In this document: positions 28,550 through 37,806 of the stretch, piece after piece
Position numbering within the stretch: the first letter of the stretch is position 1
Layout: every line of letters starts with the position of its first letter
Source: Butyrivibrio sp.
GTDB taxonomy: Bacteria; Bacillota; Clostridia; Lachnospirales; Lachnospiraceae
Direction of reading: 5' to 3'
Length of the DNA stretch: 64,000 nt
Assembly: GCA_017446685.1 (NCBI GenBank)
Contig: JAFSQI010000001.1
Coordinates: 1-64,000 of the forward strand
Notes under the pieces: model-generated
What the model saw: only the letters and a program-made list of their open reading frames with translations
What the model was told of the DNA's origin: nothing
Database searches by the model: none
Translations under genes and position numbers: made by a program

Positions 28550-30030
28550 TACAGCTTATTGCATACATTTATCTGATTATGATATGTGCTTTTTTGCCTA
28601 TGTATATGAGAGAGGGCTATTATGAGCTCGGTGAGGCAAAGGCTTGGTGTTACTACTTTATTTCAATAGCATTTATTATCATAATTCCTATAGCTGATTT
28701 TTTTTATCACAAAAGAAAAATATCTGATTATAAAGATATAATTATTGGAAAAATAAAAAAAGAAAGAGAACTGACTTATACTCAGATTTTTTTATTGGCT
28801 ACTCTTTTTTCGTGTATTTTGTCATTTGTATTCTCTATTGATAAGAAAACCGCATTCTTTGGCTATGAAGGCTGGAGATGCGGACTACTTACAATGTTGT
28901 TTATCTTATTCTACTGCTATATTTATTCAAGATTTTCAAAACTTAATATGTATATGCTTTATCTTTGCCTCGTCGTACCTTTTCTTGAATTTGGACATGG
29001 TATGCTAAATAGGATGGGAATCTATCCGGTTGAGATATATGCCTCAAACAATTCGTTTCTTGCTACACTAGGAAACATAAACTGGTATTCTGGATTTCTT
29101 TCTATATTTGTTCCACTCGGGATGGGAATTTTATATCGAATAACTCTATTCACATATGATTTTTGGATGGCGTTCATTTATACAACACTAGGATTTATAG
29201 CTATTTTTATGCAGGGAAGTGAAGGTGCCGTACTTATAATAATTGCTGCATTTGTGCTTCTTATCTGGCATAGTCTGGGTGATAGAACATTGATAAAAAG
29301 ACTTCTGATAGTAGCGATGACTTTGGGTTTAAGTATGAGCATTGTTGATATTATGTTTAATATTCTCAGCTTTAATTATACTTATGAAAGCAATCTTTTA
29401 ATGAATATCTGTCTTTCACATGGAGGATTTATAATTTTTGCTGCAGCTTTTTTCATGTATCAGATGGAAAGACTGTTTGCAGAAATAAAAGTTCCATTCA
29501 GAGAAAAAGACTACAAGATAATTTATGGAGTGCTTCTTACAATAGGCGTAATAGGAACCGGATACTATTTTTGTAACATTTTCAATGATGACTTTGGAAA
29601 TGGAAGAGGACTTATCTGGAGAGTGTCGCTGGATATCTTTAAAAGCTTTTCTCCGTGGCAACAGCTTGTCGGAGTTGGGCAGGACTGCATGAGTTCATAT
29701 ATACAACAGGATGGGCAGCTAACAGCTTTTGTACTTGATTCATTTAATGGAACTATGCTTACCAATGCACATAATGACATTCTGACGGTTCTCATTGAAA
29801 GAGGACTTATTGGTGTGGTTTGTTATATAGGCTTATTTGCTGCAATTTTGTATGAGCTGCTGAAGAAAAAAGAAAAGGAGCCGGCAGCAATTGTCTGCGG
29901 ACTCCCGATATTTTCATATTTAGTTTTTAATTTAGTATCGTTTGCTCAGATTACTTCGATGCCATATGCCTACATTCTGATAGGACTAGGTGTTTCTATG
30001 ACGAGAAAATACGCAAATTACTTTTCTTAA
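28546..30030 (+). CDS. O-antigen ligase/Wzy-like membrane protein
   Basis: The 494-aa protein has about eleven membrane segments and a large extracytoplasmic loop with LIWRVSLDIF, GVGQDCM and the closing TNAHNDILTVLIERGLIGV, the pattern of the Wzy_C/WaaL family. Members join lipid-linked glycans to an acceptor or polymerise repeat units. Its start overlaps the pseudouridine synthase stop (ATGA), so translation is coupled, although no functional link is obvious. It is far from the polysaccharide cluster at 46-53 kb. Confidence 0.85.
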   Translation: MIQLIAYIYLIMICAFLPMYMREGYYELGEAKAWCYYFISIAFIIIIPIADFFYHKRKISDYKDIIIGKIKKERELTYTQIFLLATLFSCILSFVFSIDKKTAFFGYEGWRCGLLTMLFILFYCYIYSRFSKLNMYMLYLCLVVPFLEFGHGMLNRMGIYPVEIYASNNSFLATLGNINWYSGFLSIFVPLGMGILYRITLFTYDFWMAFIYTTLGFIAIFMQGSEGAVLIIIAAFVLLIWHSLGDRTLIKRLLIVAMTLGLSMSIVDIMFNILSFNYTYESNLLMNICLSHGGFIIFAAAFFMYQMERLFAEIKVPFREKDYKIIYGVLLTIGVIGTGYYFCNIFNDDFGNGRGLIWRVSLDIFKSFSPWQQLVGVGQDCMSSYIQQDGQLTAFVLDSFNGTMLTNAHNDILTVLIERGLIGVVCYIGLFAAILYELLKKKEKEPAAIVCGLPIFSYLVFNLVSFAQITSMPYAYILIGLGVSMTRKYANYFS

Positions 30031-30038
30031 AAAACAGT

Positions 30039-30524
30039 TCAAGGAAGTTCAGGTATTTTAATTGAATTATCAAGTTCGTGAAAAAAAGTTCTGGTTTCGA
30101 CTATTCCGTAAAGGGCTTCCTTGTACTCAAATAAAAATCTTTCATTAATATTTTCTTTTCCATACATCATTACTCGACCTTTATAGGCGTTGATAACAGA
30201 AACATATCTTTTATCCTGATCGAATTTCTTTATGATCTCATCTTTTCTGCGCCTTGGATGTTTGGAAGCAAACTTTCTTATATCAATCTGTAAATCAACA
30301 GGAAGTTCTTTTTCACGCTCATGAACAGCATGAAGATATTTGTCATATGTATCTTCGTCAATTTTCTCAAAGTGATCTACAAATTCAAGGCAGCCCGCAC
30401 CATCAGGCAGTTTAAGTCGTACTCTGTCATTACCGTACACATCCTCGATTTCGGCAACAACATAAGGAACAAGTGGTTTGGCATTGTAATCCAGAATTAT
30501 AACTTTATCCCCTTTTTTATACAT
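30039..30524 (-). CDS. Conserved hypothetical protein with N-terminal SH3-like segment
   Basis: This 161-aa soluble protein is not recognised. Its first 60 residues (KKGDKVIILDYNAKPLVPYVV and on) look like a small beta barrel such as KOW/SH3 domains. The rest is charged, with RRRKDEIIKKF near residue 100. ATG at 30524 is chosen because GGAGGTG lies just upstream on the minus strand; a longer frame to 30551 has no such site. It is convergent with the O-antigen ligase-like gene. Confidence 0.75.
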   Translation of the reverse strand: MYKKGDKVIILDYNAKPLVPYVVAEIEDVYGNDRVRLKLPDGAGCLEFVDHFEKIDEDTYDKYLHAVHEREKELPVDLQIDIRKFASKHPRRRKDEIIKKFDQDKRYVSVINAYKGRVMMYGKENINERFLFEYKEALYGIVETRTFFHELDNSIKIPELP

Positions 30525-30715
30525 GAGCACCTCCAGATGATAAAAATCCATAAATTTTCTATCCTTTAATTGATTATATCATAAGAAATATTCCTTTTTT
30601 CAAAATTTAGAAATTTTGTTATTTGTTTTAAGTTATTTTTAGGTAAAACCAATAGAATATGTCCATAAGATAAAACAAAAGAATGCAGTCAAGAACATTA
30701 CTAAGGAGAAAAGAG

Positions 30716-31492
30716 ATGGCAGGTTTTAAGGACGTATTTGAAAGAATCGAAGTAAAGTATCTGATAGATGACAGGCAGTACAATGCACTTATGAAGAGAC
30801 TGGAAAACATGGCAGCCATCGACAGCTACGGCCAGACATCTATTTTAAATATATATTTTGACACCCCGGACTTTAAGCTTATCGAAAGATCCCTTGAAAA
30901 GCCCAAGTACAAAGAGAAGTTAAGACTTCGTACATATGGCGTTGCAAATGCTGATACTAACGCATTTATAGAAATCAAGAAAAAATATGAAGGGGTTGTC
31001 TACAAGAGAAGAATTTCAATGCCTTATGCAGAAGCTATTGATTACCTTGTAAATGGAAAAGAGATAAAAGAAAAATCACAGATTTCCAGGGAAATTGATT
31101 ATCTTCTTCATTATTACAAGGGAATTAAGCCTGCAATGGCAATCTCCTATGACAGGATTGCGATGGCTGGAATCTATGATCCGGATCTTAGAATTACATT
31201 CGATACCAATATCAGATGGAGAACAAACAAATTAAGCCTCTCTGAAGGAAATGTCGGAAAAGACATTCTTTTACCGGGACAGCACCTAATGGAACTTAAG
31301 ATTGCAGGAGCTATGTCTATAGAACTCGCAAGAATACTTGATGAACTGAATATCAGACAGACATCATTTTCTAAGTACGGAAGAGGCTATCTTGATTATA
31401 TGTATGGTCAGACAAATGAAATGATCATGAAAGGGATAGTACCTGAAGTTCATAAGCAGGATAACATAGCTTTATTTCGCAGAGCAGTTTAA
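30716..31492 (+). CDS. VTC-domain polyphosphate polymerase-like protein
   Basis: The 258-aa protein has the tunnel-fold VTC domain. Basic and acidic residues of the tunnel are visible in ERIEVKYLI, YFDTPDF, KEKLRLRTYG, FIEIKKKYEGVVYKRR and the late LMELKIAG. In yeast Vtc4 this domain makes polyphosphate. The bacterial single-domain form is usually encoded next to a DUF4956 membrane protein, as here (51 nt downstream), and often near CotH kinases. ATG at 30716 follows AAGGAG at 30703-30708. Confidence 0.9.
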   Translation: MAGFKDVFERIEVKYLIDDRQYNALMKRLENMAAIDSYGQTSILNIYFDTPDFKLIERSLEKPKYKEKLRLRTYGVANADTNAFIEIKKKYEGVVYKRRISMPYAEAIDYLVNGKEIKEKSQISREIDYLLHYYKGIKPAMAISYDRIAMAGIYDPDLRITFDTNIRWRTNKLSLSEGNVGKDILLPGQHLMELKIAGAMSIELARILDELNIRQTSFSKYGRGYLDYMYGQTNEMIMKGIVPEVHKQDNIALFRRAV

Positions 31493-31543
31493 TAGTGGTT
31501 ATTGTTAAAACAAATAAGTTTTTTTAATATAAAGGAGAAGGAA

Positions 31544-32239
31544 ATGACAACTACATCTACAGATTTGATTTTCGGAACAATAATGGCAAACGGAACAATA
31601 ACAGGAGCATCTTTTCTTATGGCAACTATTTGCTCTCTGGTAATTGGCGTATTTATCGCATTTATGTACACGATAAAAAATAACTACTCAAAGAGTTATA
31701 TAATTACACTGGCACTGCTTCCGGCAATTGTACAGGTGGTCATCATGCTGGTAAATGGAAATATAGGAGCAGGCGTGGCAGTTGCAGGAGCTTTTTCACT
31801 TGTAAGATTCCGTTCAGCACCGGGAACAGGTAAAGAAATTACAAGCATTTTCCTGGCAATGGCTGTAGGCCTCGCAACAGGTATGGGATATATCGGAATT
31901 GCAACAATATTCGCAGTGATCATCACACTTGCAAATCTCATTCTTAACAACAGTAGATTTGGTGAGGGCGCTGATGATGAGAAAACAGTTAAAATTACAG
32001 TTCCGGAAGGACTTGATTTTGAAGGAATCTTCGACGACATTTTTGAGAGATATACAACAAAAGCAGAGCTTCAGGAAGTTAAGACATCAGGAATGGGAAG
32101 TCTTTATAAATTAAATTATAAAGTTATTATGAGAGCTAAGGCTTCTACAAAGGGAATGATTGATGAAATGAGACAGAGAAACGGAAATCTTGAAATCAGC
32201 TGTTCAAGACCTGTAGCAGTAAAGAGTGAAGAACTTTAA
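31544..32239 (+). CDS. DUF4956 membrane protein, partner of the VTC protein
   Basis: This 231-aa protein has about four membrane segments (residues 15-130), with the strongly conserved GAFSLVRFRSAPGTGKEI stretch near residue 80 and a soluble C-terminal domain (about 145-231). ATG at 31544 follows GGAGAAGG and is preferred to the TTG at 31502. The repeated pairing with VTC-domain proteins suggests the two form a membrane polyphosphate-synthesising or -exporting unit. That is inference from neighbourhood. Confidence 0.88.
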   Translation: MTTTSTDLIFGTIMANGTITGASFLMATICSLVIGVFIAFMYTIKNNYSKSYIITLALLPAIVQVVIMLVNGNIGAGVAVAGAFSLVRFRSAPGTGKEITSIFLAMAVGLATGMGYIGIATIFAVIITLANLILNNSRFGEGADDEKTVKITVPEGLDFEGIFDDIFERYTTKAELQEVKTSGMGSLYKLNYKVIMRAKASTKGMIDEMRQRNGNLEISCSRPVAVKSEEL

Positions 32240-32250
32240 TATATATTTGA

Positions 32251-32297
32251 AAAAAGAGTCCGTTACATTGCAGGTGCGATGTAACCGGCTCTTTTTT
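32251..32297. terminator. Terminator between convergent transcripts
   Basis: AAAAAGAGTCCGTTACAT pairs with ATGTAACCGGCTCTTTTT around a short loop, with A and T runs on both sides. Confidence 0.88.
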
Positions 32298-32327
32298 ATG
32301 ATATAGGAAAATGATACTTGAAAAAGA

Positions 32328-33770
32328 TTATTTCGTAGGCTGATTTTGCTTTTGAATGCTCTTTGGTAACTGCTTCGGAAGAGTTACAACAAAACGAATA
32401 ATTTTATCACCATCACGAAGAGCCTCTATTGTTCCGCCGTGGGACTGGGCAATTGCTCTTGCAACAGAAAGACCGATTCCATATCCGCCAGTATCACGAC
32501 TTCTTGAAGAGTCTGCCCTGTAGAATCTGTCAAATAAACGGTCAAGGTTTCCTTCCGGAATATAGTCGCAAGTGTTTGAAACTTCAAGCGTAATATTTTT
32601 ATCTTTTGCCAAAACAAGATGAATATATCCATTTTCAGAGGAGTACTTCATTGCATTATCTAAAAGCAGACTTGTCAGTTGATTGATGGCATTTTTGTCT
32701 CCGGTGATGTGTATTCCTTCTTCGATATCAAGCTGGTATTTTTTGTTTTTGGATTCTGCAAGTGCCTGAAACGAAGTTCCACTTTCAAGCACTGTCTTGC
32801 TAAGATCGAAATCAGAAAAAACTACGTGCATTCTTTCTTCATCCATTCTTGATAAGGTAAGCAGATTTTTTACCAGCGCATTCATTCTCTTTATCTGATT
32901 CCTGATACTGCCTGTCCACTCATTTTTTCCGGATTCAAGTTCAAGAACATCTACATTTGCTGAAATGACTGCAAGAGGAGTTTTGAGCTCATGCCCTGCG
33001 TCGGTAATAAAGCGCTTTTGCTTTTCAAGAGACTCAACTACAGGAGCAACAGCCTGACTAGAAAACATGTAAACCAAAATGAACATGGCGATAAGAGCAA
33101 GAGCACCAACTAGTAATGACCTAACCAGCAAGGTGTAGGCATCAAGAATGGAGGAACTAAGATCTACGAAGACAAGAAGCGTTGTTCCATCATCGTTATT
33201 TACTCTTTTATAGCGGTAGGAGTGGTACATCCCTTTTTCTTTATTTGAAGAGTAAACTTCAGATGCATATTCGGTTGCATCTTCGGAGGTGATTGCTGCA
33301 ACGTGCATTAGGTCAGTAGAAGTAATCGCACCACTATTATCGAATCGAACCACAAAATAGCGTGACTGATATGGCATTTCAGCTGAGCGCGTATTATTTA
33401 GTCTGTCAAATCCAAATGGAGTGTTAGGATTATTTTGCCTGTCAATTTGAGCAGGGTCATGACTAAAATCCTGTGATGAAGCCAGGGAAGGATCAATTGG
33501 TTCATGGGATGAGCCGCTGCTTGCACCATTTGGTGAAAAGTCAGGGATGCTTGCCCCCTCACTGGGAATTCCTAAATCAGATGACCGTTCCATGTTTATC
33601 ATTCCTGGAAAGTGTCCATCATTTGTCGTCAAAATAGATAGAAGGTTATCAGCATTTTTTATCAATCCAACATAATTGGAAATATTGATTACAGCCATCA
33701 TTACAATAAGAATTACAAGAAGAGATGAAGTGGCAGTAATAACAAATTTACGTCTAAGTTTTTTTACCAT
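32328..33770 (-). CDS. Sensor histidine kinase without HAMP
   Basis: This 480-aa kinase has membrane segments near residues 9-33 and 215-237 and an extracellular loop of about 180 residues. Residues 65-125 of that loop are rich in Ser, Pro, Asn and Asp and look disordered. Only about 15 residues separate the second segment from the phospho-acceptor His260 (DAGHELKTPL), so no HAMP domain fits. The ATPase has DNAMKYS, FDRFYRAD and GGYGIGLSVA. ATG at 33770 lies one base after the regulator stop; a longer frame would overlap that gene by 29 nt. Confidence 0.94.
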   Translation of the reverse strand: MVKKLRRKFVITATSSLLVILIVMMAVINISNYVGLIKNADNLLSILTTNDGHFPGMINMERSSDLGIPSEGASIPDFSPNGASSGSSHEPIDPSLASSQDFSHDPAQIDRQNNPNTPFGFDRLNNTRSAEMPYQSRYFVVRFDNSGAITSTDLMHVAAITSEDATEYASEVYSSNKEKGMYHSYRYKRVNNDDGTTLLVFVDLSSSILDAYTLLVRSLLVGALALIAMFILVYMFSSQAVAPVVESLEKQKRFITDAGHELKTPLAVISANVDVLELESGKNEWTGSIRNQIKRMNALVKNLLTLSRMDEERMHVVFSDFDLSKTVLESGTSFQALAESKNKKYQLDIEEGIHITGDKNAINQLTSLLLDNAMKYSSENGYIHLVLAKDKNITLEVSNTCDYIPEGNLDRLFDRFYRADSSRSRDTGGYGIGLSVARAIAQSHGGTIEALRDGDKIIRFVVTLPKQLPKSIQKQNQPTK

Positions 33771-33771
33771 T

Positions 33772-34446
33772 TTATGCCCTTTCGTTAATGGAATATCCAA
33801 GCCCTCTTGAAGCTTTTATTTCGCAGGAGGCATTGAGTGATGTCAATTTCTTACGAAGATTTGAGATATAAACCCAGACAACATTTACATCTGCATCACC
33901 ATCTGACCAGATGTGATCCATGAAAGAATCTACGGAAACGATGCGCCCGGGATTTTCCATAAGCATCTCCATCATTTGAAATTCTCTACCTGACAATCTG
34001 ATTTTTTCACTGCTATCTGTGTATATTTCAAATCCGGCACGGTCTAAAGTAAGATTTCCGCAGGTGAGGTTGGCAGGTGAAAAATCAGCTTTTCTTCTAA
34101 GCATTGCCCTTACTCTTGCCAAAAGTTCTCCCATATCGAAAGGCTTAGGCAAATAGTCGTCAGCACCAAGATCAAGACCTTTGATCCTGTCATCGACTTC
34201 TGTTTTAGCAGTAAGGAAAAGAACCGGTGTAGAAAATCCTTTTTCACGGAGCTTTTTTAGGACCTCCATGCCGTCGAGTCCGGGCATCATAATATCAAGA
34301 ATGATTCCGTCATACTCTCCTGAGAGAGCATAATCCAAGGCATCAGTCCCGTTATAAACGGCGTCTACTGTATAGTTACTGTGTTTTAAAATAGCGACAA
34401 GTGCGTTAGCAAGTTCAATTTCATCGTCTGCAATTAGTAATCTCAT
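33772..34446 (-). CDS. OmpR-family response regulator
   Basis: The 224-aa regulator has phospho-acceptor Asp51 (IILDIMMPG), the DDE acidic pocket, Lys in PKPFDMGELLARV and a C-terminal winged helix ending RGLGYSINE. It is upstream of its kinase on the minus strand with a 1-nt gap, giving tight translational coupling. Divergent from the DUF3810 gene, with a 285-bp AT-rich promoter region between them. Confidence 0.96.
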   Translation of the reverse strand: MRLLIADDEIELANALVAILKHSNYTVDAVYNGTDALDYALSGEYDGIILDIMMPGLDGMEVLKKLREKGFSTPVLFLTAKTEVDDRIKGLDLGADDYLPKPFDMGELLARVRAMLRRKADFSPANLTCGNLTLDRAGFEIYTDSSEKIRLSGREFQMMEMLMENPGRIVSVDSFMDHIWSDGDADVNVVWVYISNLRKKLTSLNASCEIKASRGLGYSINERA

Positions 34447-34731
34447 ATTTTCCTTTTCGTTCGTACTAAATTATTAAACAAAAATCCGAGTCATTTTTTA
34501 TTTAAAAGTACGTATATTTTGAATGTTTATAGTGACAATAAATTACAAATTAATTTTAACATATTTAATAAAAATGGCGTATTTCAGCCAGGCAAGTTTT
34601 GGTATGAATTTATGAATAAATTATGAACATTTAATAGCATATTTGTACATTCCAAGTCCATATTTTGAAAGTAAAATTTCTATATGGGGATGAAATAAGG
34701 GGTTACTTCCTGTTGTCGGAGGAAATATCTA

Positions 34732-35910
34732 ATGAAAAAAAAGTCTGGAGCTTTTTCTTTGCCAATGATAATCATTATCGCTTTTTGTATTCTTTTTAAT
34801 GTGCTTGGAATAATAAGTACATCTTTTTCTGATTATTATGTCACAAATGTATTTCCGAAAATCACAAGCATATATGGAAGAATTACTAGCATAGCACCTT
34901 TTTCAGTAGGGGAAATTTTGCTGGTATTTATTGTTCTATATGTGGTATTTACTGTGCTGTTTTTTGTAGTTCATACTGTTCTTTTGGCTATAGGAAAAAT
35001 AAAAACTAATAAAGGAAAGGCATTTAAATCAACAGAAAACATATTCAAATTTATTTCTGAAATTCTATATAGAACTACTCCGGTTCTTTTGACAATTACT
35101 ATCGCTATAATGTCACTAAATTGTTTTATTTTGTATCATTGCTCTAAATTAAAGCTGAGTTCAGACGGCTCTGATGATTATACCTTGGAGCAGCTTACTG
35201 AACTTAGAGATTATGTGGTAAAAAAATGCAACTCTCTTTCAAAGCAGGTTCCCCATGATGAAAACGGAAATGTTGTATTTAATGGAAATATGGCACAGAC
35301 AGCAATTGAAGCAATGCAGGGAATATCTTCAGAATTTCCAAGACTTTCAGGTTTTTATGTTACACCTAAGGCGTTATATTTTTCAGACTTTATGTGTCAG
35401 CAGTATATGCAGGGCTACTATTTTCCATTCTCGATGGAAGCAAATTATAACGATACAATGAATATGTTGAATAAGCCATTTACCATGTGCCATGAACTTG
35501 CACATACCCACGGATATATTTATGAGGATGAGGCGAATTTCTTTGGCTTTTTGGCATGTATAAATTCTGATGATATTGTTTTTCAATACAGCGGATATTT
35601 GGGAGTTTTGAATTATATAAATAATGATTTTTATAAAGCAGTAAGTAAAGAAGAATACAATTCGCATGTTAAAATTTCTGATAGAGTAAAGTATGATAAT
35701 GAATTTCTTTCACAGGATGGTTGGACCAAAGTTGAGGAAAATGCAGTAATCAGAACTGCTACTGTAAAAAAAGCAGCTAATGCATTTATTGATACAAATC
35801 TTAAAGTGAATGGTGTAGCTTCCGGGAAAGTGAGTTACACCGAAGTAGTTGGACTAATTATGGATTATTATTACAATGACAATCCATCATACCTGCAAGT
35901 CAGTAGATAA
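34732..35910 (+). CDS. DUF3810-type membrane metalloprotease-like protein
   Basis: The 392-aa protein has three N-terminal membrane segments (about 8-30, 58-88, 115-138) and an extracellular domain. A zincin-type motif H254-E-L-A-H258 is followed by YEDEANFFGF, whose glutamate could be the third metal ligand. DUF3810 proteins are uncharacterised. The motif suggests a membrane-bound zinc peptidase, but activity is unproven. It is divergent from a two-component system that could control it. Confidence 0.85.
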   Translation: MKKKSGAFSLPMIIIIAFCILFNVLGIISTSFSDYYVTNVFPKITSIYGRITSIAPFSVGEILLVFIVLYVVFTVLFFVVHTVLLAIGKIKTNKGKAFKSTENIFKFISEILYRTTPVLLTITIAIMSLNCFILYHCSKLKLSSDGSDDYTLEQLTELRDYVVKKCNSLSKQVPHDENGNVVFNGNMAQTAIEAMQGISSEFPRLSGFYVTPKALYFSDFMCQQYMQGYYFPFSMEANYNDTMNMLNKPFTMCHELAHTHGYIYEDEANFFGFLACINSDDIVFQYSGYLGVLNYINNDFYKAVSKEEYNSHVKISDRVKYDNEFLSQDGWTKVEENAVIRTATVKKAANAFIDTNLKVNGVASGKVSYTEVVGLIMDYYYNDNPSYLQVSR

Positions 35911-36319
35911 CTCAAAAAAAGGTGAGTTTAAGAAAGCGCAGAAAAAACAACTCCCATTGTTGTTTATGCACGCATAAAAGTGGCGAACAAGACTGTCCCG
36001 GCAGGTATGAAGTTTGATGGAAATTCTATCACGCAAGATTAATTCACAGCGATTTGGACTCGCTGCCCACATGACAGATTAAAGAAACAAACAAATCTCA
36101 CATCACATTTGCAGGATATAACAAGTACTGGTAAATGTAAATACTTTTTCCTCAATCTTAAGAATATCTATCGTAAATCTTAAGAAATCCTTAAGAAGTT
36201 AGCGCTTATTTGATAATAGCTATTCGCTCTAATGATTTATCCCGTTTTTTATATTGGTAGTATATAATAAAAACAGTAAATTTGAGCGATTATCATTAAT
36301 TTATGGAGAAGGATAGGGA
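35911..36319. other. 409-bp intergenic region with a possible gene relic
   Basis: The first 130 bp contain a hairpin (AACAAC with GTTGTT) and a short open relic described separately. The rest is AT-rich, with repeated AATCTTAAGAA-like words (36148-36200). A promoter for DUF1622 should lie before 36300. No RNA gene is recognised. Confidence 0.4.
35932..36042 (+). pseudogene. Possible C-terminal relic of an unknown protein
   Basis: An open frame without a start codon ends at TAA 36040-36042. It reads as a protein-like C-terminus containing PIVVYARIKVANKTVPAGM. The frame is closed by a stop just upstream. It could be the tail of a deleted gene. Length is only about 36 codons, so chance cannot be excluded. 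Confidence 0.3.
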
Positions 36320-36667
36320 ATGGAAAATATATATCTTGCTTCAGAAAGTATTTTGAGATACATTGTGGAGTTTTCGACATTGCTTTTGGAACTGTTTGGA
36401 ATATGTATCCTTGTATTTACGGCAATAAAAAGCTTTGTTTTTTGGCTGAAAAAAGATGATTCCATACGACTTCAACTGGCACAAGGCATCGCTCTTGCCC
36501 TTGAATTTAAGCTTGGCGGGGAGGTTCTTAGGACTGTTGTGGTTCGTGAGTGGGCTGAACTGGGGATACTTGGAGCTATTATTGCACTTAGAGCAGCATT
36601 GACGTTCCTTATTCATTGGGAAATTAAAAATGAAGAAAAAGCTTTGGCGCCAAAAGAAAAACAGTAA
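36320..36667 (+). CDS. DUF1622 membrane protein
   Basis: This 115-aa protein has two to three membrane segments and matches DUF1622: an N-terminal helix, then RLQLAQGIALALEFKLGGE, the most conserved part, and a last helix before a charged tail. Function is unknown. GGAGAAGGATAGGG precedes ATG at 36320. The aldo/keto reductase gene starts 33 nt after the stop and may be co-transcribed. Confidence 0.88.
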   Translation: MENIYLASESILRYIVEFSTLLLELFGICILVFTAIKSFVFWLKKDDSIRLQLAQGIALALEFKLGGEVLRTVVVREWAELGILGAIIALRAALTFLIHWEIKNEEKALAPKEKQ

Positions 36668-36700
36668 AATAAAAATTTGATTGAAACAGGAGATTTGGCT

Positions 36701-37750
36701 ATGAAAAATGTTACGCTTGGACGCACCGGAATTACTGTGCCTCAAAATGGATTTGGTGCATTACCAGTTCAAAGGGTTTCGATAGAAGAAGCGGCAAAAC
36801 TTCTTAGAAATGCCTATGAGGGAGGTATGCGCTTTTTTGATACAGCAAGGGCTTACAGTGATAGTGAAGAAAAGCTTGGAGCAGCATTTGGTGATGCTTT
36901 TGAAAATGGAACAATAAAAAGAGAAGATATAGTTATTGCAACCAAAACAGGAGCCAAAACTCCTGATGAATTTTGGCAGCATCTTGAGACATCACTTGAA
37001 AAGCTGCGTACATCTTATATCGACATCTACCAGTTTCATCTTATGGGGCAGTGCTGGAAACCCGGTGACGGAAGTGGAATGTATGAATGCATGCTCAAGG
37101 CAAAAGAGATGGGGAAAATCCGACATATAGGCGGAACTGCACATAAAATCGGCATTGCAAAAGAACTTGCTGAGTCAGGACTATATGAGACAGTCCAATA
37201 TCCTATAAGTTATCTTGCAACAGAAAAAGAAATTGAACTAATTCATATATGTAACAGGGAAAATGTTGGATTTATCTGCATGAAAGGTCTGGCGGGTGGC
37301 CTTATAACAAATTCGAAAGCCGCTATGGCTTTTGTAAGTCAGTTCGATGGAACCGTTCCTATATGGGGAATTCAGCGTCAGTCAGAACTTGATGAGTGGC
37401 TTTCATATATGGATGATACGCCTGTCTATGATGATGAAATAAAAGCTTTCATTGAAAGTGAAAGAAAAGAACTTATGGGAGATTTTTGCCGTGGTTGTGG
37501 ATATTGTATGCCATGTACCGTTGGTATTCAGATAAATCAGTGCAATCGTATGTCACTCATGCTTCGTCGTGCGCCGAGCGATGCCTGGCTTTCTGATTAT
37601 TGGCAGGCAGAGATGAAAAAGATAGAAGACTGTATAGGCTGCGGTATGTGCTTATCAAAGTGTCCTTATGAACTTGAAATTCCAACACTGCTTAGGAAGA
37701 ATTTGGAGGATTACAGAGAAGTTCTTGCAGGGAAAAGAACAGTGAAATAA
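36701..37750 (+). CDS. Aldo/keto reductase with C-terminal 4Fe-4S domain
   Basis: This 349-aa protein has an AKR barrel (about 1-260) with the tetrad residues in FFDTARAYSDSE (Asp, Tyr), IATKTG (Lys) and YQFHLMG (His). The C-terminal part carries two cysteine clusters, CRGCGYCMPC and CIGCGMCLSKCPY, as in ferredoxin-linked AKR proteins of anaerobes. It probably exchanges electrons between NAD(P)H chemistry and iron-sulfur centres; the substrate is unknown. ATG at 36701 follows GGAG; a TTG at 36677 would give a longer form. Confidence 0.92.
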   Translation: MKNVTLGRTGITVPQNGFGALPVQRVSIEEAAKLLRNAYEGGMRFFDTARAYSDSEEKLGAAFGDAFENGTIKREDIVIATKTGAKTPDEFWQHLETSLEKLRTSYIDIYQFHLMGQCWKPGDGSGMYECMLKAKEMGKIRHIGGTAHKIGIAKELAESGLYETVQYPISYLATEKEIELIHICNRENVGFICMKGLAGGLITNSKAAMAFVSQFDGTVPIWGIQRQSELDEWLSYMDDTPVYDDEIKAFIESERKELMGDFCRGCGYCMPCTVGIQINQCNRMSLMLRRAPSDAWLSDYWQAEMKKIEDCIGCGMCLSKCPYELEIPTLLRKNLEDYREVLAGKRTVK

Positions 37751-37806
37751 ATATTTTTTACCGGAAAATTATAAAATGCTTGAAAATATTAAAGACTGGA
37801 GAAAAG

